Shown: positions 24,776-33,461, counted from the stretch's first letter. The stretch is DNA of 64,000 nt from Bosea sp. F3-2 (GCF_008253865.1 NZ_CP042331.1:2604001-2668000), one strand, 5' to 3'. The notes: a model not told the origin generated them from the letters alone. Made by a program: numbers and translations.

Positions 24776-26455
24776 TCACATATTCGCGTAGCCCGGCCCG
24801 CCGCCGCCTTCCGGCACCGTCCAGGTGATGTTCTGGGCGGGGTCCTTGATGTCGCAGGTTTTGCAGTGGACGCAGTTCTGCGCATTGATCACGAAGCGCG
24901 GATTGCTCTTCGTCTCGGCATTCTCGTAGACGACCTCGTAGACGCCCGCCGGGCAGTAGAGCCGGGCCGGTTCGCCATAGAGCGGCAGGTTCTTCGCGAT
25001 CGGGATCGAGGGGTCGGTGAGCTTCAGATGCGCCGGCTGATCCTCCTCGTGATTGGTCGAGGAGAGGAAGACCGACGACAGCTTGTCGAAGGAGATCTTG
25101 CCGTCCGGCTTCGGATAGGTGATCGGCGTCACCTCGGCGAGCGGCTTCAGCGTCGCGTGATCCGGCTTGCCATGCTTCAGCGTGCCGAAGGGCGACCAGC
25201 CGAAGATCTGGTTCAGCCACATGTCGATGCCGCCGAGCCCGATGCCGACCAGCGTGCCGAACTTCGACCAGAGCGGCTTGACGTTGCGGACCAGCTTCAA
25301 ATCCTTGCCGATCGCGCTGTCGCGCCAGCTGGCCTCGATCTCGACGACCTCATCATGCCTGCGGCCCGCCTGCAGCGCAGGCACCAGCTTCTCCGCCGCC
25401 AGCATGCCGGAAAGCACGGCGTTGTGGCTGCCCTTGATGCGCGGGACGTTGACGAAGCCGGCCGCGCAGCCGATCAGCGCGCCGCCCGGGAAGGTCAGCT
25501 TCGGCACCGACTGGAAGCCGCCTTCGGTGATGGCGCGAGAGCCATAAGCGATGCGCTTGCCACCCTCGAAAGTGTCGCGGATCACCGGATGGGTCTTGAA
25601 GCGCTGGAACTCGTCGAAGGGCGAGAGCGTCGGGTTCTCGTAATTGAGATGCACGACGAAGCCGACGGCGACGAGGTTGTCGTCGAAATGGTAGAGGAAG
25701 GAGCCCCCGCCGGTGCGGTTGCCGAGCGGCCAGCCGAAGGAGTGCTGGACGCGGCCCTTGTGGAACTTCTCCGGCTTGACCTGCCAGAGCTCCTTGAGGC
25801 CGATGCCGTATTTCTGCGGCTCACGGCCCGCGTCGAGGCCGAATGTCTTGATCGCAATCTTGGCAAGAGAGCCGCGGGCGCCCTCGCCCAGCAACGTATA
25901 GCGGCCGCGCAGCTCCATGCCGCGGGTAAAGCGGTCGGAGACCGTGCCGTCCCTGGCGATGCCCATATCGCCGGTGGCGATGCCGGCGACCGAGCCGTCC
26001 GCGTTGAAGAGCAGTTCGGCGGCGGCGAAGCCGGGATAGATCTCGACGCCCAGCGCCTCGGCCCGCGCCGCCAGGAACTTCGTCACCAGCCCGAGCGAGC
26101 CGACGAAGTTGCCATGGTTGTTCATCAGCGGCGGCATGCCGAAATTCGGCAGGCGGATGCCGTTCGGCTCGGTCAGGAAATAGAAGACGTCTTCCTTGAC
26201 CTCGGTGGTCAGGGGGCGGTCGGGATCGTCGCGCCAGTCCGGCACCAGCCGGTCGAGGCCGATCGGATCGATGACGGCGCCAGAGAGAATGTGGGCGCCA
26301 ACCTCGGCCCCCTTCTCGACCACGACGACCGAGATGGTCTCGTCGAGCTGCTTCAGCCGGATCGCGGCCGCCAGACCCGCAGGGCCCGCGCCGACGATGA
26401 CGACGTCATAGTCCATGCTCTCGCGCGGTTCGCTTTGCGCTTCCTTGAGATCCAT
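24776..26455 (-). CDS. Electron transfer flavoprotein-ubiquinone oxidoreductase
   Basis: Transfers electrons from reduced ETF (from acyl-CoA and amine dehydrogenases) to membrane ubiquinone. 559 aa, normal length. The FAD-binding motif VVIVGAGPAGLAAAIRL lies near residue 20. The C-terminal 4Fe-4S cluster ligands are one cysteine in RLYCPAGVYE and CVHCKTC about 40 residues further on, followed by DIKDPAQNITW and GGGGPGY. The ATG at 26455 follows GGAGGGCAGG; a start at MDYDVV (26416) is possible. It feeds the quinone pool used by the cydAB oxidase encoded 1 kb away on the other strand. Confidence 0.96.
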   Translation of the reverse strand: MDLKEAQSEPRESMDYDVVIVGAGPAGLAAAIRLKQLDETISVVVVEKGAEVGAHILSGAVIDPIGLDRLVPDWRDDPDRPLTTEVKEDVFYFLTEPNGIRLPNFGMPPLMNNHGNFVGSLGLVTKFLAARAEALGVEIYPGFAAAELLFNADGSVAGIATGDMGIARDGTVSDRFTRGMELRGRYTLLGEGARGSLAKIAIKTFGLDAGREPQKYGIGLKELWQVKPEKFHKGRVQHSFGWPLGNRTGGGSFLYHFDDNLVAVGFVVHLNYENPTLSPFDEFQRFKTHPVIRDTFEGGKRIAYGSRAITEGGFQSVPKLTFPGGALIGCAAGFVNVPRIKGSHNAVLSGMLAAEKLVPALQAGRRHDEVVEIEASWRDSAIGKDLKLVRNVKPLWSKFGTLVGIGLGGIDMWLNQIFGWSPFGTLKHGKPDHATLKPLAEVTPITYPKPDGKISFDKLSSVFLSSTNHEEDQPAHLKLTDPSIPIAKNLPLYGEPARLYCPAGVYEVVYENAETKSNPRFVINAQNCVHCKTCDIKDPAQNITWTVPEGGGGPGYANM

Positions 26456-26491
26456 CCTGCCCTCCGCCTTGGCAATCCGCGTCGTGCGATT

Positions 26492-26507
26492 AGTTTATAT
26501 ATGAACT
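26492..26507. promoter_or_regulatory. AT-rich dyad upstream of ETF-QO
   Basis: AGTTTATATATGAACT is a 16-base near-perfect palindrome (7 of 8 pairs) in a GC-rich context, 37 bases before the ETF-QO start and 123 bases before the divergent UDG gene. Its form suits a regulator operator or part of a -10 region; no regulator can be named. Confidence 0.4.
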
Positions 26508-26629
26508 ATCTTGCCGACTCGTTCAACGCTCGGCTTTCGTCCAGTCTGGAACCCCTCTATCCAAGCGCCCGTTCCATTTTGCAACTGCGTTGGCTCGCGA
26601 AGCAGCTCTGCAGCGTATAGGATGCGCCG

Positions 26630-27454
26630 ATGAGCCTGTCCGATACAGTCGGCCCCGACACACCAGATCCTTACGAGCTGTTGAGCTGGTACGCCGAGAT
26701 GGGCGTGACCGAGGCGCTCGACGAGGCGCCTCGCAATCATTTCGCTGAGCCGGCTCCCGCCGCGGGCGCGGGACAACCACGCCTGCGCCCGCTGCCGGGC
26801 CGACCGACCGCCCCTGCCCGGCCGATCGCGGCAGCGGCCACGGCGCCCGACGATGCGACCGTCAGCGCCCGCGCGCTCGCCCGCGAGGCACGCACGCTCG
26901 ATGAATTGAAGGAAGCGCTGGCCAAGTTCGAAGGCTGCGCCCTGAAGGCAACCGCCAAGAACCTCGTCTTCGCCGACGGCAACCCGGAAGGCCGGGTGAT
27001 GATGGTGGGCGAGGCGCCGGGCGCCGACGAAGACCGGCTGGGCTTCCCCTTCGTCGGCCGTTCCGGCCAATTGCTCGACCGGATGCTGGCGGCGATCGAG
27101 CTCAGCCGCCAGAACGATGTCTACATCGCCAACCTCCTGCCCTGGCGCCCGCCGGGCAACCGCACGCCGACGCCGCAGGAGGTCGCGATCTGCCTGCCCT
27201 TCATCCAGCGCCAGATCGAGCTCGCCGATCCCGACATCCTGGTCTGCGTCGGCGGCCCCTCGGCGCAGGGGCTGCTCGGCTTCAGCGGCATCCTGCGCTC
27301 ACGCGGGCAATGGGTCGAATACGACACCGGCTCGCGGCGCATCCGCGCCATCGCGACCCTGCATCCGGCCTATCTGCTGCGCCAGCCGCTGCAGAAGCGG
27401 CTCGCCTGGCGCGACCTGCGCGCGCTCAAGGCCGCGCTCGACGGGAAGAATTGA
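26630..27454 (+). CDS. Uracil-DNA glycosylase, family 4-like
   Basis: Excises uracil from DNA; 274 aa. The N-terminal 80 residues are Pro/Ala-rich and probably disordered. The catalytic motif A is GEAPGADEDRLGFPFVGRSG (127-146), and the leucine-loop motif is HPAYLL (245-250), as in families 4 and 5. Of the four cysteines that usually bind the 4Fe-4S cluster, Cys103 and Cys188 are present, but the CxxC partner is Lys106 and the usual KCRPP cysteine is Trp172 (PWRPPGNR). I recall this form in related alphaproteobacteria, so it is probably a clade feature rather than damage. Confidence 0.87.
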   Translation: MSLSDTVGPDTPDPYELLSWYAEMGVTEALDEAPRNHFAEPAPAAGAGQPRLRPLPGRPTAPARPIAAAATAPDDATVSARALAREARTLDELKEALAKFEGCALKATAKNLVFADGNPEGRVMMVGEAPGADEDRLGFPFVGRSGQLLDRMLAAIELSRQNDVYIANLLPWRPPGNRTPTPQEVAICLPFIQRQIELADPDILVCVGGPSAQGLLGFSGILRSRGQWVEYDTGSRRIRAIATLHPAYLLRQPLQKRLAWRDLRALKAALDGKN

Positions 27455-27492
27455 CGCAGCGACGTTGCGCGCAGGCCACAGGCAGGGCAAGC

Positions 27493-27506
27493 TCGATTTA
27501 GATCAC
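27493..27506 (+). promoter_or_regulatory. FNR/FixK-like box upstream of cydA
   Basis: TCGAT-TTAG-ATCAC matches 8 of 10 positions of the TTGAT-N4-ATCAA consensus, centred 72 bases before the cydA ATG. Oxygen control of bd-type oxidases by FNR-family regulators is common; here the match is suggestive only. Confidence 0.35.
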
Positions 27507-27571
27507 ATCCAGAGACGCCCCAGCGGGCGGTACCCCAGCGCCTGCGTGGCGTGGCCGGACGGAGTTCTGCG

Positions 27572-29002
27572 ATGGTCATCGATGCTTTTCTGCTCTCACG
27601 CATCCAGTTCGCCTTCACGGTTTCCTTCCACATCGTCTTCCCGGCCTTCACGATCGGGCTTTCAGCCTATATCGCGACGCTGCTCGGGCTGTGGCTGAAG
27701 ACGGGCGACGACAAATTCCACCTGCTCGCCCGGTTCTGGACGAAAATCTTCGCCGTCTCCTTCGCCATGGGCGTGGTCTCCGGCATCGTGCTGTCCTACC
27801 AGTTCGGCACCAATTGGAGCCGGTTCTCGACGGCGGTCGGCAACATCGTCGGCCCGCTGATCGGCTATGAGGTGCTCTCAGCCTTCTTCCTCGAGGCCTC
27901 CTTCCTCGGCGTGATGCTGTTCGGCTGGAAGCGCGTGCCACCCTGGCTGCACTTCACCTCGGCGGTGATCGTCGCGGGCGGCACGGCGCTCTCGGGCTTC
28001 TGGATCCTCTCCGCCAACAGCTGGATGCAGCATCCGGTTGGGCACGAGGTCCGCGACGGCATCGCCTATCCAGTCGACTGGATGAAGATCGTCTTCAGCC
28101 CAACCTTCCCGCTGCGCTTCGCCCATATGATGACCGCGGCCTATCTGACGACCGCCTTCGTCGTGCTGGCGACCGGCGCGCGCCATCTGCTCGCCGGGCA
28201 TCGCACCGAATCGGCCAAGACGATGGTGCGGATGGCGATCCTGATGATCGCGCTGACCGCGCCGCTGCAGGCCGTGATCGGCGACTTCCACGGCCGCGAC
28301 ACCGCGACCTATCAGCCGGCCAAGCTCGCCGCGATCGAGGCGCATTGGGATTCATCCAAGCCCGGCGCCCTCGTGCTCTTCGCCTGGCCCGACGAGAAGG
28401 CCGAGCTCAATCGCTTCGAGGTCTCGATCCCCGGCGTCGCCAGCCTGGTGACCCATGGCAGCATGAACGCGCTCTTCCCGAGCCTGAAGGATTTTGCCCC
28501 GCAGGATCGGCCGCCCGTCCTCATCCCCTTCTTCGCCTTCCGGGCGATGGTCGGAATCGGCGTGCTGATGATCCTGTTCGGCTGGGTCGGCGCCTGGCTC
28601 TGGCGCAAGGGCGCTGTGTTCGAATCGCGGCGCTGGCTCTGGATCGCGCAGTATTCCTGGCCCGCCGGCTTCCTCGCCCTCCTTTCCGGCTGGTTCGTCA
28701 CCGAGGTCGGCCGCCAGCCCTGGCTGGCGACGGGCATCATCCGCTCGGCCGATGCCGTCTCGCCGGTCACGCCGCTGCAAGTCGCGATCTCCCTGGCGCT
28801 GTTCGTCTGCGTCTATTCGGTCGTGTTCACCGCCGGCATCCTCCTGATCAACCGGCTGATCGACAAGGGACCGGACGAGATCAGCGGCGAGGACGCGCCC
28901 GAGCAGCCGTCGAAGCGCACGCTCAAGGCCGTGCAGGGCGAGGCCGCCGCGATCTTCGGCGACGGCCACCCCGGCGACGACAAGATCCAGCCGGCGATCT
29001 GA
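27572..29002 (+). CDS. cydA: Cytochrome bd-type (cyanide-insensitive) ubiquinol oxidase subunit I
   Basis: The haem-bearing subunit of a quinol oxidase, 476 aa with about nine membrane helices. Visible ligands and motifs: the first-helix histidine in RIQFAFTVSFH, SANSWMQHPVG, and GWFVTEVGRQPW in the C-terminal half. The quinol-binding loop is the short form (no C-terminal insertion of the E. coli CydA type), which places it with CIO-like oxidases. The ATG at 27572 is preceded by GGACGGAG with good spacing. It is 12 bases upstream of subunit II. Such enzymes usually support respiration at low oxygen or with inhibitors present. Confidence 0.95.
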   Translation: MVIDAFLLSRIQFAFTVSFHIVFPAFTIGLSAYIATLLGLWLKTGDDKFHLLARFWTKIFAVSFAMGVVSGIVLSYQFGTNWSRFSTAVGNIVGPLIGYEVLSAFFLEASFLGVMLFGWKRVPPWLHFTSAVIVAGGTALSGFWILSANSWMQHPVGHEVRDGIAYPVDWMKIVFSPTFPLRFAHMMTAAYLTTAFVVLATGARHLLAGHRTESAKTMVRMAILMIALTAPLQAVIGDFHGRDTATYQPAKLAAIEAHWDSSKPGALVLFAWPDEKAELNRFEVSIPGVASLVTHGSMNALFPSLKDFAPQDRPPVLIPFFAFRAMVGIGVLMILFGWVGAWLWRKGAVFESRRWLWIAQYSWPAGFLALLSGWFVTEVGRQPWLATGIIRSADAVSPVTPLQVAISLALFVCVYSVVFTAGILLINRLIDKGPDEISGEDAPEQPSKRTLKAVQGEAAAIFGDGHPGDDKIQPAI

Positions 29003-29014
29003 GGAGCCACGAGC

Positions 29015-30019
29015 ATGGAATGGTATCTTCCGGTCATCTGGGCCGTGCTGATCGGCACCGCCGTGATGCTCTATGTCGTCCTCGATGGCTTCGATCTCGG
29101 CATCGCCATCCTGTTCCCGACGACGAAGGACGAAGGCGAGCGCGACCAGATGATGAACTCGGTCGCCCCGTTCTGGGACGGCAACGAGACCTGGCTGGTG
29201 CTGGGCGGCGGCGGCCTCTGGGTCGCCTTCCCGCAGGCCTATGCCATCATCATGCCGGCCTTCTACATCCCGATCACGCTGATGCTGCTGGCGCTGATCT
29301 TCCGCGGCGTCGCCTTCGAGTTCCGCTGGGTCGCCAAACCGCATCACCACCGCTGGGACCTCGCCTTCTGGCTGGGCTCGACCGTCGCCGCCTTCGCACA
29401 GGGGCTGGTGCTGGGCGGGCTGATCCAGGGCGTCACGATCAAGGACGGCCAGTTCGCCGGCGGCCCCTTCGACTGGCTGACGCCGTTCACGGTGATGTGC
29501 GGCGTCGGCGTCATCGTCGGCTATGCCCTGCTCGGCGCGACCTGGCTCGTCTACAAGACGGATGGCCGCGTCGCCGAACGGGCGCGGCGACAGGCAAAGA
29601 CCCTGCTGCTGGGGTTGCTGGCCTTCGCGGCGCTGGTCTCGCTGTGGACGCCCTATGCCCATCCGCGCATCGCCGAGCGCTGGTTCACCCCGGCCAACCT
29701 CATCTGGCTCTGGCCCTTCCCGGTGCTGACGGCGCTGTGCGGCTATCTGGCCTGGCGGCGGCTCCATGGCGCGCATGAATTCACGCCCTTTGCGCTAACG
29801 GTCGCGATCTTCCTGCTCTGCTTCCTCGGCCTGTCGATCTCGAACTTCCCCTATCTGGTGCCGCCCGGTGTGACGATCTGGGACGCGGCCGCCGCGCCCT
29901 CCTCCCACATCTTCGTGCTGATCGGCGTCGTGTTCCTGCTGCCGATGATCCTGTTCTACACGGCCTTCGTGTACTGGACCTTCCGCGGCAAGGTGAGGGC
30001 CGACAGCGGCTATCACTGA
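29015..30019 (+). CDS. cydB: Cytochrome bd-type ubiquinol oxidase subunit II
   Basis: The partner membrane subunit, 334 aa with about eight helices. The conserved N-terminus (MEWYLPVIWAVLIGTAVMLYVVLDGFDLGI) and NSVAPFWDGNETWLVLGGGGLWVAFP are typical. It starts 12 bases after cydA with a GAGGAGC ribosome-binding site. No cydX-like micropeptide or cydDC assembly gene follows. Confidence 0.96.
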   Translation: MEWYLPVIWAVLIGTAVMLYVVLDGFDLGIAILFPTTKDEGERDQMMNSVAPFWDGNETWLVLGGGGLWVAFPQAYAIIMPAFYIPITLMLLALIFRGVAFEFRWVAKPHHHRWDLAFWLGSTVAAFAQGLVLGGLIQGVTIKDGQFAGGPFDWLTPFTVMCGVGVIVGYALLGATWLVYKTDGRVAERARRQAKTLLLGLLAFAALVSLWTPYAHPRIAERWFTPANLIWLWPFPVLTALCGYLAWRRLHGAHEFTPFALTVAIFLLCFLGLSISNFPYLVPPGVTIWDAAAAPSSHIFVLIGVVFLLPMILFYTAFVYWTFRGKVRADSGYH

Positions 30020-30068
30020 GCGATTGTCAGCCTTCGTTCAGCCGGGCTTTGCAAAGACGACTTGAGTT

Positions 30069-30096
30069 CCCCGCATCTCTTGGCGAGATTGCGGGG
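30069..30096 (+). terminator. Possible hairpin terminator after cydB
   Basis: A CCCCGCATCTC / GAGAT-T-GCGGGG stem (11 bp with one bulge) and a 5-base loop lie 50 bases after the stop. No T-run follows, so it may instead form part of the peptidase leader. Confidence 0.4.
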
Positions 30097-30117
30097 AGTT
30101 TCGCCGAGGAACCGTCC

Positions 30118-31002
30118 ATGCAGTGGGAAGACTATCGCCAGTCCGAGAACCTCGAGGACCGGCGTGGCGGCGGTGGCGGCGGCTTCGCCGGCATGCCCGG
30201 CGGGCGCGGCGGCATCGGCATCGGCACGATGGTGGTGCTCGGCCTGCTCGGCTGGGCGCTCGGCATCGATCCCCGCCTGCTGATCGGCGGCGCCGAAATG
30301 ATCGGCGGCATCGGCGGGCGCCCGCAGACCCAGGAGACCCGCCGCTCCTCCGGCCCGCCGCAGGACGAGATGGGCCGCTTCGTCTCGGCCGTGCTGGCGC
30401 AGAACGAGGATGTCTGGTCGAAGGTCCTGCCGCAGCAGGCCAACACCCGCTACCAGGCGCCGCGCCTCGTGCTGTTCTCCGGCGTCGACCGTTCGGGCTG
30501 CGGCACCGCGCAGTCCGCGATGGGGCCGTTCTATTGCCCGCAGGACCGCAAGGTCTATCTCGACACCTCTTTCTTCCAGGAGATGCAGCGCAAGCTCGGC
30601 GGCGGCGGCGATTTCGCCTATGCCTATGTGATCGGCCACGAGGTCGGCCACCACATCCAGAACCTGCTCGGCATCCTGCCCAAGGCGAACCAGATCCGCG
30701 AGCGTTCGTCCGAGCGCGACGCCAACGCGATCTCGGTTCGGATCGAACTGCAGGCGGACTGCTTCGCGGGCGTCTGGGCGCATAATGTCCAGGCGATGGG
30801 CCGGCTCGACCAGGGCGACATCGAGGAGGCGATCCGCACCGCCTCCGCCATCGGCGACGACAAGCTGCAGAGGGCGGCCCAGGGCGTGGTCGTCCCCGAT
30901 TCCTTCACCCACGGCTCCTCGGCGCAGCGGACGAAGTGGTTCAACATCGGCTTCCAATCGGGCTCGATGCAGAGCTGCGATACGTTCCGCAATCAGGTGT
31001 AG
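30118..31002 (+). CDS. Neutral zinc metallopeptidase (YpfJ/KPN_02809 family)
   Basis: 294 aa. A short charged start MQWEDYRQSENLEDRRGGGGGG precedes one membrane anchor (about 35-50), followed by the peptidase domain. The zinc motif HEVGHH is at 174-179, with a downstream ELQADCFAG glutamate as third ligand candidate near residue 210. The ATG at 30118 follows GCCGAGGA. The family is widespread, membrane anchored, with unknown substrates. The next gene starts only 10 bases after its stop. Confidence 0.92.
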   Translation: MQWEDYRQSENLEDRRGGGGGGFAGMPGGRGGIGIGTMVVLGLLGWALGIDPRLLIGGAEMIGGIGGRPQTQETRRSSGPPQDEMGRFVSAVLAQNEDVWSKVLPQQANTRYQAPRLVLFSGVDRSGCGTAQSAMGPFYCPQDRKVYLDTSFFQEMQRKLGGGGDFAYAYVIGHEVGHHIQNLLGILPKANQIRERSSERDANAISVRIELQADCFAGVWAHNVQAMGRLDQGDIEEAIRTASAIGDDKLQRAAQGVVVPDSFTHGSSAQRTKWFNIGFQSGSMQSCDTFRNQV

Positions 31003-31012
31003 CGGGGAAGAG

Positions 31013-31489
31013 GTGACGGCGGCGGCGGGCGATGGTGGACAGCCCGCGCCTATAAGCGTCGAGCTGCGCGAGATCACCAAGGACACCGTGCGCGAGGTCT
31101 GCGCTCTGGAAGTCCGGAACGATCAGAAGGGCTATGTCGCCGCGAACGCCCTATCCATCGCTCAGGCGCATTTTGAACCGACTGCGGTGTTTCGCGCCAT
31201 CTACCTCGGCGAGCAGCCCATCGGCTTCGTGCAGTGGCGAGATGGCGGGACGCCGGGCACGGTTGTGCTCTGGCGCTTCATGATCGATCGAAGACATCAA
31301 TCGGCTGGCCTCGGGCGAACGGCATTGGCGCTTGTCCTGCTCCAGATGAGGCGCAGCGGCTTCGAAACGGTTGAGACGAGTGTCGTCCGCGGGCCGTCCG
31401 GCCCACTCGACTTTTATCTCTCCCAAGGCTTTGTCGAGGTCGGCCAGGCGACTCCGCGCGGCGAGTGGCTCCTGAGCAAAGCTCTTTAG
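31013..31489 (+). CDS. GNAT family N-acetyltransferase
   Basis: 158 aa from a GTG at 31013, which follows AGCGGGGAAGA. The GNAT fold is visible: LREITKDTVREVCAL, then IYLGEQPIGFVQW (beta4), the acetyl-CoA loop RRHQSAGLGRTAL (motif A, Q/RxxGxG/A) and the FYLSQGFVEVG end. The layout resembles polyamine-type acetyltransferases (SpeG/BltD group), but the acceptor is uncertain. It overlaps by 4 bases, tail to tail, with the next minus-strand gene. Confidence 0.82.
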   Translation: MTAAAGDGGQPAPISVELREITKDTVREVCALEVRNDQKGYVAANALSIAQAHFEPTAVFRAIYLGEQPIGFVQWRDGGTPGTVVLWRFMIDRRHQSAGLGRTALALVLLQMRRSGFETVETSVVRGPSGPLDFYLSQGFVEVGQATPRGEWLLSKAL

Positions 31490-31971
31490 GTCGCCCGCTC
31501 GCGCCACACCGGCAGCCGCTGCGGCGCCTGGTCGAGGTACCCTTCCAGGGCCATCGCCTTGGGCAGGACGAGCCCGGACCGGAGCCTGCGCCCGGCAAGG
31601 TACATGGCGACACGCTCACGCAGCGCGGCGCGGACTGCGTGCAGCGGAATCAGGGCGGGCACATCCGGCGTGACCAGCAGATGGCGCTCGACCGCCTGCA
31701 CCCAATGCGCCTGCGGCACGTCGCCGGCCTCGAACAGCACGAGCCGGTCGCCGCGCGCCGCGGCCGCTCCGCCCTCCCAGGCTTCGGCAGGGCCGGTGCG
31801 CAGATAGCGCGCGCCGGTCGTATCGGCGACGCGCTCGAAATCGGGCGCGCCCACCGTATCGACGATCACCGCATGGCCGAGGAAGCCTTCCGCCACCGCC
31901 GGGATCAGCACGGCCAGCGTGACGGCGAGAGCTCGCGGGGAACCATCGGCGCGGATCACGGCTGTGAGCAT
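31486..31971 (-). CDS. Degenerate GT2-like glycosyltransferase
   Basis: 161 aa from the ATG at 31971 (MLTAVIRADGS). The region VIVDTVGAPDFERVADTTGARYLRTG...AAARGDRLVLFEAGDV aligns with GT-A family 2 enzymes of the GT2/RfbF-like group, in which VDGGSTD and LHADT hold the nucleotide-sugar and metal sites; here these positions read VDTVGAP and FEAGDV, so the DXD metal motif is lost. It is shorter than a full GT2 enzyme. It may be inactive or have changed function. Confidence 0.6.
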   Translation of the reverse strand: MLTAVIRADGSPRALAVTLAVLIPAVAEGFLGHAVIVDTVGAPDFERVADTTGARYLRTGPAEAWEGGAAAARGDRLVLFEAGDVPQAHWVQAVERHLLVTPDVPALIPLHAVRAALRERVAMYLAGRRLRSGLVLPKAMALEGYLDQAPQRLPVWRERAT

Positions 31972-32024
31972 ACGCAAAGTTCTATGCCGCAGCGCAGCAC
32001 GCCGCAATCCCGGCCTTGCATTTT

Positions 32025-32039
32025 GTTCCTGATTTGTTC
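32025..32039. promoter_or_regulatory. LexA (SOS) box, alphaproteobacterial type
   Basis: GTTC-CTGATTT-GTTC matches the GTTC-N7-GTTC box of alphaproteobacterial LexA exactly. It lies 57 bases before the ATG of the radical SAM gene and 54 bases before the divergent glycosyltransferase-like gene. Chance occurrence of eight fixed bases is possible in a window this size, but the promoter position supports it. Confidence 0.5.
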
Positions 32040-32095
32040 ACTCTACCAGAGACCAGAACGTGCCGATTCCCGGCACATGAACCGGTTTGAAAGCC

Positions 32096-33289
32096 ATGCC
32101 ACAGGCCAGACCCATTGAAAGGCCGTATCCGACGGCCCAGCCGCTGCGGCGGCATGACAGGGAGCCGACCGTCTCGGCACCGGTCGTCGCGCCCGCCGAT
32201 CCGCTCGCCTATGCCGGCCATCGCATCGACCCGGAGCGACGGCGCGGGCGCGGCGCCACGATCAATCCGGGCGGGCGTTACGAGGCCGAGCAGCGCGTCT
32301 CCGAGGACGACGGCTGGGGCTCGCTGGAGGAGCTGCCGCCGTTCAAGACCGAGATCGCCTACGAGAAGGCGCGCAACATCATCACGCGCAACGACTCGCC
32401 GGACATCTCGTTCGATCGTTCGATCAATCCCTATCGTGGCTGCGAGCATGGCTGCGTCTACTGCTTCGCGCGGCCGACACATGCCTATCTCGGGCTCTCG
32501 CCCGGGCTCGATTTCGAGAGCAAGCTGACGGCGAAGCCCGATGCTGCAGCCCTGCTGGAGAGGGAGCTCTCCTCCCCGTCCTACCAGCCGCGCACCATCG
32601 CGATCGGCACCAATACCGACGCCTATCAGCCGATCGAGAAGAAGCTCAGGATCATGCGCCAGATCCTGGAGGTTCTGGCGAAGTTCAACCACCCGGTCGG
32701 CATCGTCACCAAATCGGCGCTGGTGCAGCGCGACATCGATATCCTCGCGCCGATGGCAGAGAAGGGGCTGGTCAAGGTTGCGATCTCGGTGACGACGCTC
32801 GACCCCAAGACAGCGCGGGGCATGGAACCGCGCGCTGCCTCGCCACCGAAGCGGCTCGAGACGATCCGCAAGCTGTCCGAGGCCGGCATCCCGGTCACGG
32901 TGCTGGTCGCGCCGATCGTCCCGGCGATCAACGAGCATGAGATCGAGCGTATTCTCGACTCGGCCAAGGCGGCGGGCGCGCAGGAGGCCGGCTATGTGCT
33001 GCTGAGGCTACCGCTCGAAGTCCGCGACATCGTGCAGGAATGGCTGCTGACGCATCATCCCGACAAGCTCCGGCATGTGATGTCGCTGATCCGTTCGACC
33101 CGCGGCGGCAAGGACTATGATTCGCAATGGGGCCAGCGCATGGTCGGCTCCGGCCCTTATGCCTGGATGATCGGAAGGCGCTTCGAGCTGGCAGCCGAGC
33201 GCATCGGATTCAACACCACACGCCGGCGGCTGCGCACTGACCTGTTCGTGAAACCCGAGAAGGAGAAGGCGCAGCTGAGCTTGTTTTGA
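32096..33289 (+). CDS. PA0069-family radical SAM protein (SplB-related)
   Basis: 397 aa. The radical SAM cluster motif is CEHGCVYC (Cys116, Cys120, Cys123), so CX3CX2C, within NPYRGCEHGCVYCFARP. The radical SAM TIM barrel covers about 105-330; IGTNTDAYQPIEKKL and the MVGSGPYAWMIGRRFELA C-terminal segment are characteristic of the PA0069/Rv2578c group, distantly related to spore photoproduct lyase. Substrate unknown. A LexA-like box in its promoter suggests damage induction and DNA repair, which is inference. The ATG at 32096 is chosen; a TTG nine bases upstream is possible. Confidence 0.9.
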   Translation: MPQARPIERPYPTAQPLRRHDREPTVSAPVVAPADPLAYAGHRIDPERRRGRGATINPGGRYEAEQRVSEDDGWGSLEELPPFKTEIAYEKARNIITRNDSPDISFDRSINPYRGCEHGCVYCFARPTHAYLGLSPGLDFESKLTAKPDAAALLERELSSPSYQPRTIAIGTNTDAYQPIEKKLRIMRQILEVLAKFNHPVGIVTKSALVQRDIDILAPMAEKGLVKVAISVTTLDPKTARGMEPRAASPPKRLETIRKLSEAGIPVTVLVAPIVPAINEHEIERILDSAKAAGAQEAGYVLLRLPLEVRDIVQEWLLTHHPDKLRHVMSLIRSTRGGKDYDSQWGQRMVGSGPYAWMIGRRFELAAERIGFNTTRRRLRTDLFVKPEKEKAQLSLF

Positions 33290-33299
33290 GGCCCCCGAC

Positions 33300-33404
33300 C
33301 GTCATTCTCGGGCGAAGCGAAGCGCAGACCCGAGAATGACGGGCCGGAAGAGGTTCAGGAGCCTCCTTCTGAAGGAGACGCTCGGGTCAAGCCCGAGCGT
33401 GACG
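33300..33404. repeat. Two adjacent palindromic repeats (families B-like and D)
   Basis: 33300-33341 is CGTCATTCTCGGG...CCCGAGAATGACG; 33379-33404 contains CGCTCGGG...CCCGAGCG, with an AGGAGCCTCCTTCTGAAGGAG stretch between. They lie between the radical SAM and rnhB genes. Confidence 0.8.
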
Positions 33405-33461
33405 GTGGAGAGGTATCATGTTGCTCTGGCCCTGACGGCCAAGCTGCTGCATAAGCCCGCC

